From: Paraburkholderia solisilvae
GTDB lineage: Bacteria > Pseudomonadota > Gammaproteobacteria > Burkholderiales > Burkholderiaceae
Direction: 5' to 3'
DNA: 63,757 nt
NCBI RefSeq assembly: GCF_902859875.1
Contig: NZ_CADIKF010000044.1
Coordinates: 1 to 63,757, forward strand
Shown here: one piece after another, positions 16,999 through 26,749 of the stretch
How positions within the stretch are numbered: the stretch's first letter is position 1
How the letters are laid out: each line of letters starts with the position of its first letter
Translations under genes and position numbers: made by a program
The notes under the pieces: model-generated
Told to the model about the DNA's origin: nothing
The model's database searches: none
What the model saw: only the letters and a program-made list of their open reading frames with translations

Positions 16999-18021
16999 TC
17001 AAACCGGCCATAGCGGCCCTTCCTGCATCGCGCCGACCTGCTCGCGCAGTTCGAGGACGCGATCTTCCCAATAGCGCTGCGTGTTGAACCACGGAAACGC
17101 GACCGGAAAAGCCGGGTCGTTCCAGCGCCGCGCGATCCATGCCGAGTAGTGAATCAGCCGCAGCGTGCGCAGCGCTTCGATCAGATGCAACTCGCGCGGC
17201 TCGAATTCGCAGAAGTCCTCGTAGCCGGCGAGCAGGTCCGTCAACGCGCGCGATGCGTCAGCCCGTTCGCCGGGCAGCAGCAGCCACAGATCCTGCACTG
17301 CGGGACCCATCCGGCTGTCGTCGAAATCGACGAAATGCGGGCCGGCATCGGTCCATAGCACGTTGCTCGGATGGCAATCGCCATGCACGCGCAGCGTCGC
17401 GATATCGCCGGCGCGCTCGAACGCGTGTTCGACGCCCTCCAGCGCGAGATTCACAACGGTCAGCCAGGCTTCGCGCAGATTTTCCGGAATGAAGCCTTGC
17501 GCGATCAGGAAATCGCGAGGCTCGTAACCGAACGTCGCAATGTCGAGCGTGGGACGCTGCGTGTATTGTTGTGTGCGGCCCACGGCATGAATCCGCCCGA
17601 TAAAGCGCCCGAGCCACTCGAGCGTGTCGCGCTGTTCGAGTTCGGGCGCCCGGCCGCCGCGCCGCTCGAAGAGCGCGAAGCGAAAACCGTCGAACGTGTG
17701 CAGCGTGCGGCCTTCGAACTCGCGCGCCGACACCGCGGGAATCTCGCGTTCGGCAAGCTCGGCGACGAATGCATGTTCTTCGAGAATCGCAGCGTCCGAC
17801 CAGCGCTGCGGCCGATAAAACTTCGCGACCAGCGGTGCGCCATCCTCGACGCCGACCTGATACACGCGGTTCTCGTAACTGTTGAGCGGCAGCATGCGCC
17901 CGTCGGTGCGCGCGCCGGCGCTCATCAGCACGCTGTCGATCGCGTCGAGCATGCATTCCGGCGTTAGCCGGGCGAAGGGCACGGCTGAGCCGTCCCCGAT
18001 ATCCTGGGTGTCTTCGTTCAT
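16999..18021 (-). CDS. srkA: SrkA/YihE-type stress response kinase
   Basis: 340-aa cytosolic APH-fold Ser/Thr protein kinase. The glycine-poor N-lobe carries SYENRVYQVG and VAKFYRP, with the catalytic lysine inside the latter. The catalytic loop is HGDCHPSN with D215, and the metal-binding element is VDFDD (from D232). E. coli SrkA (328 aa) protects against stress-induced death. The sequence pattern (LNSYENRVYQ, FYRPxRW) is characteristic of this family. It is a single-gene unit on the minus strand. Confidence 0.9.
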   Translation of the reverse strand: MNEDTQDIGDGSAVPFARLTPECMLDAIDSVLMSAGARTDGRMLPLNSYENRVYQVGVEDGAPLVAKFYRPQRWSDAAILEEHAFVAELAEREIPAVSAREFEGRTLHTFDGFRFALFERRGGRAPELEQRDTLEWLGRFIGRIHAVGRTQQYTQRPTLDIATFGYEPRDFLIAQGFIPENLREAWLTVVNLALEGVEHAFERAGDIATLRVHGDCHPSNVLWTDAGPHFVDFDDSRMGPAVQDLWLLLPGERADASRALTDLLAGYEDFCEFEPRELHLIEALRTLRLIHYSAWIARRWNDPAFPVAFPWFNTQRYWEDRVLELREQVGAMQEGPLWPV

Positions 18022-18202
18022 GCCCGCATTGTGCGCCGCGCCGCCGTCAAAGACGAGCGTTGCCGTAGCGTTGGCGGACGGGAAGCCCGCTGACGCGCGG
18101 CATTAACCGGCGACAACGGAGCGCGCCGGCAAATCGCAACGGCATATCACGACGACACCGCGCGGCCCGTCGGATGACGGCCGCCAACCCGCGACAATCG
18201 GC

Positions 18203-18415
18203 TCAGTGCAGCGGCGCGCCGGCCGGACGCACACATTCGCCGGTGTCGATCAGATCTTCCAGGAAGAAGGGTTCCGTGTTCAGTTGCAGCGACGTGCCGG
18301 GCTCACCCGCGTACCACGCCACCATGGCCATGTCGCCCAGAATGCGCATGACGATTCCGCGTGCGCCCGCAGGCACAGCGATATGCACGGATCGGACAAT
18401 AGAACCGACTTGCAT
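18203..18415 (-). CDS. Conserved small protein of unknown function (70 aa)
   Basis: 70-aa protein with high GC3 codon use like its neighbours and a GGGGAAA ribosome-binding sequence upstream of the ATG. It is predicted to be a soluble beta-rich domain (VHIAVPAGARGIVMRI, MAMVAWYAGEPG, FFLEDLIDTGECV), looking like a small SH3/KOW-like barrel; that fold guess is weak. No signal peptide or membrane helix. It stands alone between srkA and the efflux operon. Confidence 0.65.
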   Translation of the reverse strand: MQVGSIVRSVHIAVPAGARGIVMRILGDMAMVAWYAGEPGTSLQLNTEPFFLEDLIDTGECVRPAGAPLH

Positions 18416-18810
18416 GATATTTCCCCGTTCTGCGTCTGCCGGCTTGGGAGGACTGCGCCGGTCAATGTGACGATAAAAAACGCTGCCTCAGTACAAAACG
18501 TTGTGCACACAACCCGAACTTCATCGGCGAGGCGACCTCATTGTTACCACATTGCCCGCATCGCCAAAAGCGGAAAAACAAGGCATATATACCACTGTTT
18601 CGATCAAATCGACTTACGAAACGCTAACTGTAACCGGCAGTAAACGGGCTCATCATAAACCGTTCGCAAGGCAACTCTCAAAATTGGACATATAGACTAC
18701 GATACGCGTTATATTCCTGTCGCGCGCGGCATCCGGCCTCCTCGTCCGCGCATAAAGCCCGCTGCTTCGGCGGCGCCGTCCCCTTCGGCCCTCATCGGAC
18801 CGCACCGTAC
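18416..18810. other. Intergenic region upstream of the RND operon
   Basis: About 395 bp, locally less GC-rich than the genes. It should hold the promoters of the 70-aa gene (minus) and the efflux operon (plus). TTGGAC (18684-18689) with TTATAT (18709-18714) is a possible pair, but its 19-bp spacer is long. No regulator gene or clear operator is adjacent. Confidence 0.35.
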
Positions 18811-21800
18811 ATGTGGATCGTTCGTCTCGCGCTGCGGCGCCCGTATACGTTCATCGTTCTCGCCCTGCTGCTGCTCATTGTCGGGCCGCTGACGATCCTG
18901 CGCACTCCGACGGATATCTTCCCGAACATCGATATTCCGGTGCTGTCGGTGATCTGGACGTTTCAGGGCCTGCCCGCCGACGAGATGGAAAAGCGCGTCG
19001 TGCTCAACTACGAGCGCGGGTTGTCGACGACGGTCAACGATATCGAGCACGTCGAATCGACTTCGCTTTACGGCATTGCGGTCGTGAAGATCTTTTTTCA
19101 GCCGCACGCGAATATTCAGGAAGCGCTCGCGCAAGTCACCGCGTTGTCGCAATCGCAATTGCGCTCGCTGCCGCCGAGCATCACGCCGCCGAGCATTCTG
19201 CGTTACAACGCGTCGACCGTGCCGATTCTGCGGCTCGCGCTTGCATCGCCGTCGCTTACCGAGCAGGAACTGTTCGACTTCGGTAACAACTTCCTGAAGA
19301 CGCAGCTCGCGACCGTGCCCGGCGCGTCGGCGCCGCTGCCGTACGGCGGCAAGCAGCGTCAGATCATGATCGACATCGATTCGCGCAAGCTGCAGGAGCG
19401 CAATCTGTCGCCGATGGATGTGGTGAACGCGGTCACCGCGCAGAATCTGATCGTGCCGACCGGCACCGCGAAAATCGGCTCGACCGAATATGCGGTCGAA
19501 CTGAACGCGAGCCCGGATTCGCTCGCAGGCCTGAACAATATCCCGATCAAGACCGGCGCGAACGGCACCATCTATATTCGCGACGTCGCGCATGTGCGCG
19601 ACGGCTTCCAGCCGCAAACCAATATCGTGCGCGTAAACGGCCAGCGCGCGGCACTGCTGACCATCAACAAGAGCGGCAACACGTCGACGCTCGAGATTGT
19701 CAACGACATCAAGAACATGATGCCGACGCTGCGCAATCTCGTGCCCGCGTCGATGAAAATCGATCCGGTGGCGGACCAGTCGCTGTTCGTGCGCGCGTCG
19801 GTGCAAGGCGTGTTGCGCGAAGCGCTGATCGCCGCGTGCCTGACCGGGCTGATGATCCTGCTCTTTCTCGGCAACTGGCGCGCGACGCTGATCATCGCGG
19901 TGTCGATTCCGCTGTCGATGATCACCTCGATCATCGCGCTGTCGGCGCTCGGCGAGACCATCAACATCATGACGCTCGGCGGCCTCGCGCTCGCGGTCGG
20001 CATACTGGTTGACGATGCAACCGTGGCGATCGAGAACATCAGCCATCAGCTCGAGCAGGGCAAGAACCTCGAGCAGGCGATTCTCGACGGCGCGCAGCAG
20101 ATCGCGGTGCCGACGCTGGTGTCGACGCTGTCCATCTGCATCGTGTTCGTGCCGATGTTCCTGCTGTCGGGCGTCGCGCACTATCTGTTCATTCCGCTCG
20201 CCGAAGCGGTCGTATTCGCGATGCTCGCGTCGTACTTCTTTTCGCGCACGCTCGTGCCGACGCTCGCGAAATATCTGCTGCGCCATCACCATAAGGCAGC
20301 CGACCTGCACCACGCGCCCACCCCGACGCGCAACCCGTTCATGCGCGTGCATCTCGCGTTCGAGCGGGGCTTTGCGAATCTGCGCGAGCGCTACCGGCGC
20401 TTTCTCGAAGCGCGCGTCGCGAAGCCCGGTCTGTTCGTGAGCGGGTTTCTGCTTTGCTGCCTTCTGTCGCTGCTGCTGATTCCGTTTCTCGGCCGCGACT
20501 TCTTTCCATCGGTCGACGCCGGAACGATCGCGCTGCACCTGCGCGCGAAAACCGGCATGCGCGTCGAGGAAACCGCGGTGCTCACCGATCGCATCGACGG
20601 ACGGATCCGCCAGCTGATTCCGCCCGACGAGCTGCACTCGGTCATCGACAACATCGGCCTGCCGGTGTCGGGCATCAACCTGTCATACAGCAACACCGGC
20701 ACGATCGGCACCTCGGACGCGGATGTACTGATCACGCTGAACGAAGATCATCATCCGACCGCCGACTATGTGCGCAAACTGCGCCGCACACTGTCGGACG
20801 AGTTCCCGGGCGTGCAGTTCTCGTTCCTGCCGGCCGATATTGTCAGCCAGACGCTCAACTTCGGGATGCCGTCGCCCATCGACATTCAGATTGTCGGACG
20901 CAACGTGCAGGCCAATCGCACATTCGCCGCGAACCTGCTGAACAGGCTGCGCAACATACCGGGCCTCGCCGATGCACGCATCCAGCAGCCCGCCGACCTG
21001 CCGCGCATCTTTATCGACGTCGACCGCACGCGCGCGCAGCAAGCCGGCTTCACGCAGCGCGACGTCGCGAGCAACCTGCTCATCACGCTGTCCGGCAGCC
21101 AGCAAACCACGCCGACGTTCTGGCTCAATCCGCGCAATGGCGTGAGCTACAACGTGATTACCGAGGCGCCGCAGTACACGATGGATTCGCTGCAGTCGCT
21201 TGCAAACATTCCGCTCAACGCGAACGGCCACACCAATATTCTCGGCGCGCTTTCGACGATGCGGCGCGAAGCCGGCAACGCGGTGCTCACGCACTACAAC
21301 GCGCAAACCACGATCGACATCTACGGCACGGCCGACGGCCGGGATCTCGGCGCGGTGTCCGACGATATCAACAAGATCATCGAAGCGTCGAAGGCGGATC
21401 TGCCGCAGGGCTCGACGATCCAGGTGCGCGGCCAGGTTCAGACCATGAACGACTCGTTCAGCGGCCTGCTGACGGGCCTGCTGTTCGCGATCGTGCTGGT
21501 GTATCTGCTAATTGTCGTGAACTTCCAGTCGTGGCTCGATCCGTTCATCATCATCACCGCACTGCCCGGTGCCCTCGCGGGCATCGTCTGGATACTGTTC
21601 CTCACGCATACGACACTGTCCATTCCGGCGCTGACCGGCGCGATCATGTGTATCGGCATCGCGACCGCGAACTCGATTCTGGTGGTGAGCTTTGCGCGCG
21701 AACAGTTGCTCGAGCATGGCGACGCGGTGCGCGCGGCCATCGAAGCGGGCTTCACGCGTTTCCGCCCGGTGCTGATGACGGCGCTGGCGATGGTGATCGG

Positions 21801-21993
21801 CATGGTGCCGATGGCGATCGGCCTCGGCGAAGGCGGCGAACAGAATGCACCGCTCGGCCGCGCGGTGATCGGCGGTCTCGCGATCGGCACGCTCGCGACG
21901 CTAGTGTTCGTGCCGGTCGTGTTCTCGATGATTTACCGGCGGCTTGCCGAGCGGCGGCAGCGGGCCGCCGCGCACGTCGTATCGAGGCCGTGA
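18811..21993 (+). CDS. RND efflux transporter permease (AcrB/MdtB-type)
   Basis: 1060-aa inner-membrane proton-driven pump of the hydrophobe/amphiphile efflux (HAE1) type. TM1 starts at residue 10, two large periplasmic loops follow TM1 and TM7, and the TM4 proton-relay pair is seen in GILVDDATVAIENI. The motif FPNIDIPVLSV after TM1 is typical. It forms the pump of a tripartite system with the adaptor (starting 38 bp later) and the outer-membrane channel. Substrates are unknown. Order permease-adaptor-channel differs from the usual adaptor-permease-channel. Confidence 0.93.
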   Translation: MWIVRLALRRPYTFIVLALLLLIVGPLTILRTPTDIFPNIDIPVLSVIWTFQGLPADEMEKRVVLNYERGLSTTVNDIEHVESTSLYGIAVVKIFFQPHANIQEALAQVTALSQSQLRSLPPSITPPSILRYNASTVPILRLALASPSLTEQELFDFGNNFLKTQLATVPGASAPLPYGGKQRQIMIDIDSRKLQERNLSPMDVVNAVTAQNLIVPTGTAKIGSTEYAVELNASPDSLAGLNNIPIKTGANGTIYIRDVAHVRDGFQPQTNIVRVNGQRAALLTINKSGNTSTLEIVNDIKNMMPTLRNLVPASMKIDPVADQSLFVRASVQGVLREALIAACLTGLMILLFLGNWRATLIIAVSIPLSMITSIIALSALGETINIMTLGGLALAVGILVDDATVAIENISHQLEQGKNLEQAILDGAQQIAVPTLVSTLSICIVFVPMFLLSGVAHYLFIPLAEAVVFAMLASYFFSRTLVPTLAKYLLRHHHKAADLHHAPTPTRNPFMRVHLAFERGFANLRERYRRFLEARVAKPGLFVSGFLLCCLLSLLLIPFLGRDFFPSVDAGTIALHLRAKTGMRVEETAVLTDRIDGRIRQLIPPDELHSVIDNIGLPVSGINLSYSNTGTIGTSDADVLITLNEDHHPTADYVRKLRRTLSDEFPGVQFSFLPADIVSQTLNFGMPSPIDIQIVGRNVQANRTFAANLLNRLRNIPGLADARIQQPADLPRIFIDVDRTRAQQAGFTQRDVASNLLITLSGSQQTTPTFWLNPRNGVSYNVITEAPQYTMDSLQSLANIPLNANGHTNILGALSTMRREAGNAVLTHYNAQTTIDIYGTADGRDLGAVSDDINKIIEASKADLPQGSTIQVRGQVQTMNDSFSGLLTGLLFAIVLVYLLIVVNFQSWLDPFIIITALPGALAGIVWILFLTHTTLSIPALTGAIMCIGIATANSILVVSFAREQLLEHGDAVRAAIEAGFTRFRPVLMTALAMVIGMVPMAIGLGEGGEQNAPLGRAVIGGLAIGTLATLVFVPVVFSMIYRRLAERRQRAAAHVVSRP

Positions 21994-22030
21994 TGCGCGC
22001 AAGCGCGATGCCGTTGATTATGGAGCGTTG

Positions 22031-23287
22031 ATGGAAGGGAAGCCTCTTGATGAATCCGCGGTCACCCGCGGCGCGCCGCCGGCGGCAACGACGCGGCGCG
22101 CGCGCTGGATTGCCGTGCTCGCGGTCATCGTCGTACTCGCGCTGGCGGCGCAGGGCATCTGGTCGCGCCGCGACGCGCACGCGTCGCTCGAGCGCGATGC
22201 CGAGCATGCGGCGAGGCTGGCCGTCGAAGTCGTGCATCCGGAAAAATCGAGTGCGGCGCTCGATCTGGTCCTGCCCGGCAACGTGCAGGCTTATCTCGAC
22301 ACGCCGATCTACGCGCGCACGAACGGGTATCTGCGAAAGTGGTACGCCGATATCGGCAGCCATGTGAAGGCCGGCCAGCTGCTCGCCGAAATCGATACCC
22401 CGGAAGTCGACGACCAGTTGCGCGCCGCGCGCGCGGACGTCACGAACGCGGAAGCGAACTATGCGCTCGCGAAGACCACCGCGGACCGCTGGACCGACAT
22501 GCTGAAGACGAAGTCGGTGTCGAAGCAGGAGACCGACGAAAAGGTCGGCGACATGCTCGCGAAGAAGGGCACGCTCGATGCGGCGCGCTTCAACGTCGCG
22601 CGGCTCGAGAAGACGCAGTCGTTCCAGAAAGTCTATGCGCCGTTCGACGGCATCGTCACCGCGCGCAATGTCGACGTCGGCGCGCTGATCGACGCGGGCA
22701 GCGCCGGCGGCCCGGCGAAGGAACTGTTTCATGTCGCACAGGCGGACCGGCTGCGCGTGTATGTGAACGTGCCGCAAGCGTATTCGCAGCAGATCCATTC
22801 CGGCGAAGGCGCCTATCTGACGCTCACGGAGACGCCCGGCAAGCACTACCCGGGCAGCGTCGCGCGCACATCCGGCGCGGTGGATCCGACGCAGCGGACC
22901 ATGCTCGTCGAAGTCTCGGTCGACAACCGCAACGGGGATTTGCTGCCGGGCGCGTACGCGCAGGTGCATTTCGCGCTGAGTTCGCAGGCGACGCCGTACA
23001 CGCTGCCCGGCAACACGCTGCTGTTCCGCCCGGACGGCGTGAAGGTCGCAACCGTCGACGAACAGCAGCGCGTGCGGCTCGTGAAAGTGTCGCTCGGCAC
23101 CGACTACGGCACACGCGTCGCGATCGCATCGGGTCTGGCGGGCAATGAGCAGGTCATTCTGAATCCGCAGGACTCGATCGTCGACGGTGCGCCGGTGCGC
23201 ATCATGCAAGCGAAGGCCGAGGGCGCCGCGCAGCCCGCCAGCGGTGCGGCGAGCGGCGCCGCGAACGCGCAAGCGGCGGCGGGGTAA
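22031..23287 (+). CDS. RND efflux periplasmic adaptor (membrane fusion protein)
   Basis: 418-aa adaptor read from the ATG at 22031, which follows GGAG. A single N-terminal membrane anchor (about residues 22-40, WIAVLAVIVVLALAAQGIW) is followed by the lipoyl half-motif, a coiled-coil hairpin (about 130-195), the second lipoyl half and beta-barrel domains (about 225-390), as in AcrA/MdtA. The last 25 residues are alanine-rich. The channel gene starts 6 bp downstream. It bridges pump and channel in the periplasm. Confidence 0.92.
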   Translation: MEGKPLDESAVTRGAPPAATTRRARWIAVLAVIVVLALAAQGIWSRRDAHASLERDAEHAARLAVEVVHPEKSSAALDLVLPGNVQAYLDTPIYARTNGYLRKWYADIGSHVKAGQLLAEIDTPEVDDQLRAARADVTNAEANYALAKTTADRWTDMLKTKSVSKQETDEKVGDMLAKKGTLDAARFNVARLEKTQSFQKVYAPFDGIVTARNVDVGALIDAGSAGGPAKELFHVAQADRLRVYVNVPQAYSQQIHSGEGAYLTLTETPGKHYPGSVARTSGAVDPTQRTMLVEVSVDNRNGDLLPGAYAQVHFALSSQATPYTLPGNTLLFRPDGVKVATVDEQQRVRLVKVSLGTDYGTRVAIASGLAGNEQVILNPQDSIVDGAPVRIMQAKAEGAAQPASGAASGAANAQAAAG

Positions 23288-23293
23288 CGGCGC

Positions 23294-24883
23294 ATGCGTG
23301 ATGTTCGTCCGCGCCCGCGCGCACTCGCTACGATCGCCGCGTCGGTTCGCCGTCGAGCCGGCAGTGTCGCCGGCGCCAGGCCAACCACCGGCGCGACGGC
23401 GGTGCTTGCCGCGGCGGCCGCGGCTGCGCTGCTGGGCGCCTGCACGCTCGGGCCCGACTACGTGCGTCCCGCCGCGCCGACAACCGCAAGCTACAAGGAG
23501 CTCGAAGGCACCGGCTGGAAGTCCGCCGAGCCCGCCGATACGCAATTGCGCGGCGCATGGTGGGAGGTTTATCAGGATCCCGCACTGAATGCGCTCGAAG
23601 AACAGGTGGCGAGCGCGAACCAGAACGTGAAGGCCGCCGAGGCGCGCTTCCGTTCGGCGCGCGCGGCCGTGGCCGGCTTTCGTTCGCAATTCTTCCCGGT
23701 CGTGTCGTACAACGGCGGTTTCTCGCGCGCGCGATCGTCGGAAAACATCGAATTCAAATCGACTGCGGGCAAGACGCTGAACGACTACCTGGTCGGCGCG
23801 GACGCGACGTGGGAACCGGACCTGTGGGGCCGCGTATCGCGCAGCGTCGAAGGCGCGAAGGCCAACGCGCAGGCGAGCGCCGCCGACGTGCAGAGCATGC
23901 TGCTGTCGATCCAGGCCGAGATCGCGACCGACTACTTCGAACTGCGCGGCATCGACCGCGAACAGCAACTGCTCACCGATACGATCGGCGCATACAAGGA
24001 CGCGGTCGAACTGACGCAGAACCGGCTGAACGGCGGCATCGCGACCGACGCGGATGTCGCGCAGGCGCAAACGCAACTGCGCACCACGCAGGCCCAGCAG
24101 ATCGATCTCGGCGTGCAGCGCGCGCAGCTCGAACACGCGATCGCGATCCTGACCGGCCAGCCGCCCGCGACCTTCTCGCTGCCGGTTGCGCCGCTCGATG
24201 CGGTGCCGGTAGTCGCGCCGACCGGCGTGCCGTCGGCGCTGCTCGAGCGGCGCCCGGATATCGCGTCGGCGGAACGGCAGATGGTCAACACCAACGCGCA
24301 GATCGGCGTCGCGAAAGCCGCGTTTTTCCCGAATCTGTTTCTGTCGGTCACCGGCGGTCTCGAAGCCACCAACTACAGCCAGTGGCTTCTCGCGCCGAGC
24401 CGCTTCTGGTCGCTCGGACCTTCGGTCGCGGGCACGCTGCTCGACTTCGGCGCGCGTTCCGCGCAGAAGGAAGAGGCGCAGGCAGGCTACGACGAGAGCG
24501 TCGCGCTGTACCGGCAAACGGTGCTGGACGCGTTCGGCCAGGTCGAAGACAACCTCGCCGCGCTGCGCGTGCTCGAACAGGAAGCCCATGCGCAGGACGA
24601 AGCGGTGTCCGCGGCCGAGCGCTCGCTCGCAATCCTCTACGACCGCTATAAGAATGGCGCGATCACGTATCTCGACGTGGTCGTTGCGCAGACCACCGCG
24701 CTCACGAACGAAGTGCAGGCGGTCTCGATCGCGCGCCGCCGGATGGCCGCGAGCGTCGCGCTGATCAAGGCGCTGGGCGGCGGCTGGGACGTGTCGCAAC
24801 TGCCCACCGACGAGCAGATCGTCCATCCGCCGGACGCCGACGACAAACCCGCGGCGAGCGCGCCACACGTGCCGCGCGGTTAG
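23294..24883 (+). CDS. Outer-membrane efflux channel lipoprotein (NodT/OprM family)
   Basis: 529-aa TolC-type channel. A lipobox LLGAC puts the acylated cysteine at residue 50, after an unusually long basic n-region; a downstream start is possible. Motifs typical of the family are GPDYVRP right after the lipid anchor and two repeated OEP domains (about 80-280 and 300-490), with LLERRPDIASAERQ at the domain junction. It is the third gene of the efflux operon and provides the exit duct through the outer membrane. Confidence 0.93.
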   Translation: MRDVRPRPRALATIAASVRRRAGSVAGARPTTGATAVLAAAAAAALLGACTLGPDYVRPAAPTTASYKELEGTGWKSAEPADTQLRGAWWEVYQDPALNALEEQVASANQNVKAAEARFRSARAAVAGFRSQFFPVVSYNGGFSRARSSENIEFKSTAGKTLNDYLVGADATWEPDLWGRVSRSVEGAKANAQASAADVQSMLLSIQAEIATDYFELRGIDREQQLLTDTIGAYKDAVELTQNRLNGGIATDADVAQAQTQLRTTQAQQIDLGVQRAQLEHAIAILTGQPPATFSLPVAPLDAVPVVAPTGVPSALLERRPDIASAERQMVNTNAQIGVAKAAFFPNLFLSVTGGLEATNYSQWLLAPSRFWSLGPSVAGTLLDFGARSAQKEEAQAGYDESVALYRQTVLDAFGQVEDNLAALRVLEQEAHAQDEAVSAAERSLAILYDRYKNGAITYLDVVVAQTTALTNEVQAVSIARRRMAASVALIKALGGGWDVSQLPTDEQIVHPPDADDKPAASAPHVPRG

Positions 24884-24919
24884 CGACGCGACGGTTCCGC
24901 CACGCCGCGGTCTCTCGCG

Positions 24920-24949
24920 TGGTCTCCGGTGGTCTCCGGTGGTCTCACG
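24920..24949. repeat. Three 10-bp tandem repeats (TGGTCTCCGG)
   Basis: Two exact copies and one variant (TGGTCTCACG) just after the efflux operon. Too short to be more than local slippage; no stable terminator hairpin was found here. Confidence 0.7.
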
Positions 24950-25036
24950 TGGCCGGCACGGCTCCGGCTTGCGCCGCGCACCCGATATGCGCCGCGCGCC
25001 TCGCCTGAGCGACCAGTTCACGTGTATGTTCCTGCA

Positions 25037-25056
25037 CGTTTCAATGACGTGAAACG
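25037..25056. promoter_or_regulatory. Palindromic operator candidate upstream of the MFS gene
   Basis: Perfect inverted repeat CGTTTCA-ATGACG-TGAAACG, with another ACGTTTC half-site at 25076-25082. It lies 51 bp before the MFS start codon, a position typical for a repressor or activator dimer. No regulator gene is adjacent. Confidence 0.55.
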
Positions 25057-25107
25057 AATGATCGGCGTATCGTTTACGTTTCGCAGGTTTTCAGGGAGAT
25101 TCCGTTC

Positions 25108-26409
25108 GTGACCGCACCGCCGGAATGCAAGCGGGGCTCGGCTTCGGCTGTTCCTTCTTCGTCTGCTTCTTCATCTGCTTCTTCGTCTGCCACGTCCCCC
25201 TCTCCATCCGGCATTCCGTTCCTCGAGCGCGGTACACGCGCTTACTGGCGAGCCAGCCTGGCATTGCTGTTCGCCGGCTATGCGACGTTTTCCCTGCTCT
25301 ATTGCGTGCAGCCGCTGCTGCCGGCCTTTTCGGCGAGCTTTGGCGTGAGTCCTGCGCAAAGCAGTCTGTCGTTGTCGCTGACCACCGCGATGCTCGCTTT
25401 CGCGATTTTCGTGGCCGGATTCGTCTCTGAAGGATGGAGCCGGCACAAGCTGATGACCGCATCGCTCACCGCATCGGCGCTGCTGACACTCGCGGTGGCC
25501 TTCACGCCGCATTGGGGAGCGCTGCTGTTGTTGCGTGCGCTCGAAGGCATCGCGCTAGGCGGCGTGCCGGCGGTCGCGATGGCGTATCTCGCGGAAGAAG
25601 TTCATCCGGATGGCCTCGGGCTCGCGATGGGCCTCTATGTCGGGGGCACCGCGATTGGCGGAATGGCCGGGCGCGTGATCACCGGCATCGTCGCGGATCT
25701 GTTTTCATGGCGCGTGTCGATCGGCACGATCGGCGTGCTCGGTATTCTGGCGATGCTCGCCTTTCGCGCACTGCTGCCGCCGTCCCGCCATTTCGTGCCC
25801 CGTCGCGGCCTGAGCTTCGCGCATCATCGCGGCGCGCTGCTCAAGCAGTTCGCGCGGCCGGGCCTGCGTCTGCTGTTCCTGATGGGTTTCGTGCTGATGG
25901 GCAGCTTCGTCACGCTGTACAACTACATCGGCTACCGTCTGCTCGCGCCGCCGTTCAATCTGAGCCAGACCGCGATCGGCAGCATCTTCGTCGTCTATCT
26001 GACCGGCGTCGTCGCGTCGCCGTGGTCCGGCCGCATGGCCGACACCTTCGGCCGCGCGCGCGTGCTGAGCGGCGCGCTCGTGCTGATGCTGATCGGCGTT
26101 GCATTGACGATGCTGCATTCGCTCACGGCTATCGCGGGCGGCATCGCGTGCTTCACGTTCGGCTTTTTCGCGGGTCACGCGGTGGCGAGCGGCTGGGTCG
26201 GGCGTCTCGCCAAAGAAGCGAAGGGGCAAGCCGCGGCACTTTATCTGCTCGCGTATTACCTGGGTTCGAGCATCGTCGGCTCGTACGGCGGGCATGTCTG
26301 GACCTCGCACGCATGGAACGGCGTCGCGGGACTCGTGACGTCGCTGCTGCTGATCGGCATCGCAGGCGCGTCACGGCTGCGGAGTCAGGAGCGCGCCGGC
26401 AACGCGTAA
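25108..26409 (+). CDS. MFS transporter, YnfM-like
   Basis: 433-aa inner-membrane transporter with about 12 helices, read from a GTG at 25108 behind GGGAG. The first 35 residues are a serine/alanine-rich cytosolic extension (SSSASSSASSSATSPSPSG) not expected of the core family. The segment GLAMGLYVGGTAIGGMAGR and the following SWRVSIGTIG match the YnfM branch of drug/sugar-efflux-like MFS proteins. Direction is probably export; the substrate is unknown. It may be controlled by the palindrome at 25037-25056. Confidence 0.88.
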   Translation: MTAPPECKRGSASAVPSSSASSSASSSATSPSPSGIPFLERGTRAYWRASLALLFAGYATFSLLYCVQPLLPAFSASFGVSPAQSSLSLSLTTAMLAFAIFVAGFVSEGWSRHKLMTASLTASALLTLAVAFTPHWGALLLLRALEGIALGGVPAVAMAYLAEEVHPDGLGLAMGLYVGGTAIGGMAGRVITGIVADLFSWRVSIGTIGVLGILAMLAFRALLPPSRHFVPRRGLSFAHHRGALLKQFARPGLRLLFLMGFVLMGSFVTLYNYIGYRLLAPPFNLSQTAIGSIFVVYLTGVVASPWSGRMADTFGRARVLSGALVLMLIGVALTMLHSLTAIAGGIACFTFGFFAGHAVASGWVGRLAKEAKGQAAALYLLAYYLGSSIVGSYGGHVWTSHAWNGVAGLVTSLLLIGIAGASRLRSQERAGNA

Positions 26410-26494
26410 GCGATGCCGGCCGCGTGTGCGCCAAACCACCCAAGCGGGCATCAACACGCATATTCAGAAAGCTCGACGTAAGCGTGCGTCACGC

Positions 26495-26525
26495 TTTTCG
26501 CGAGCTTGCGAGAACCTCGCGAAAA
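26495..26525. repeat. 10-bp inverted repeat downstream of the MFS gene
   Basis: TTTTCGCGAG (26495-26504) and CTCGCGAAAA (26516-26525) are perfect inverted arms with an 11-base loop. It lacks the downstream T-tract of a plus-strand terminator, so its role (weak terminator, operator, or neither) is open. The rest of the 26410-26749 gap shows no gene. Confidence 0.55.
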
Positions 26526-26749
26526 ACCGCTCAGCCCCGCCCGGTTTGACTTTGCAGCCGACGCGAAGGCACGTTGCGGACGCTCGCGAGCTACTTCGGC
26601 ATCCGCAACGTCACCTATACTCAAATCGAGCGTTGCAGCGGCATCATCACTACAAGAACGACCGCGCGGCCGCTCGATTCGCCGCACCATTCCGGCCAGA
26701 CGCTGAAGCGCCCATCCGGCGATGACGGCAATAATGGAAGGAGACAAAC

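Noticed and set aside
21752..25021. A 1089-codon minus-strand frame antisense to the efflux operon
   Set aside because: It is very rich in Arg, His and Gln, has no domain, and mirrors the codon pattern of the sense genes.
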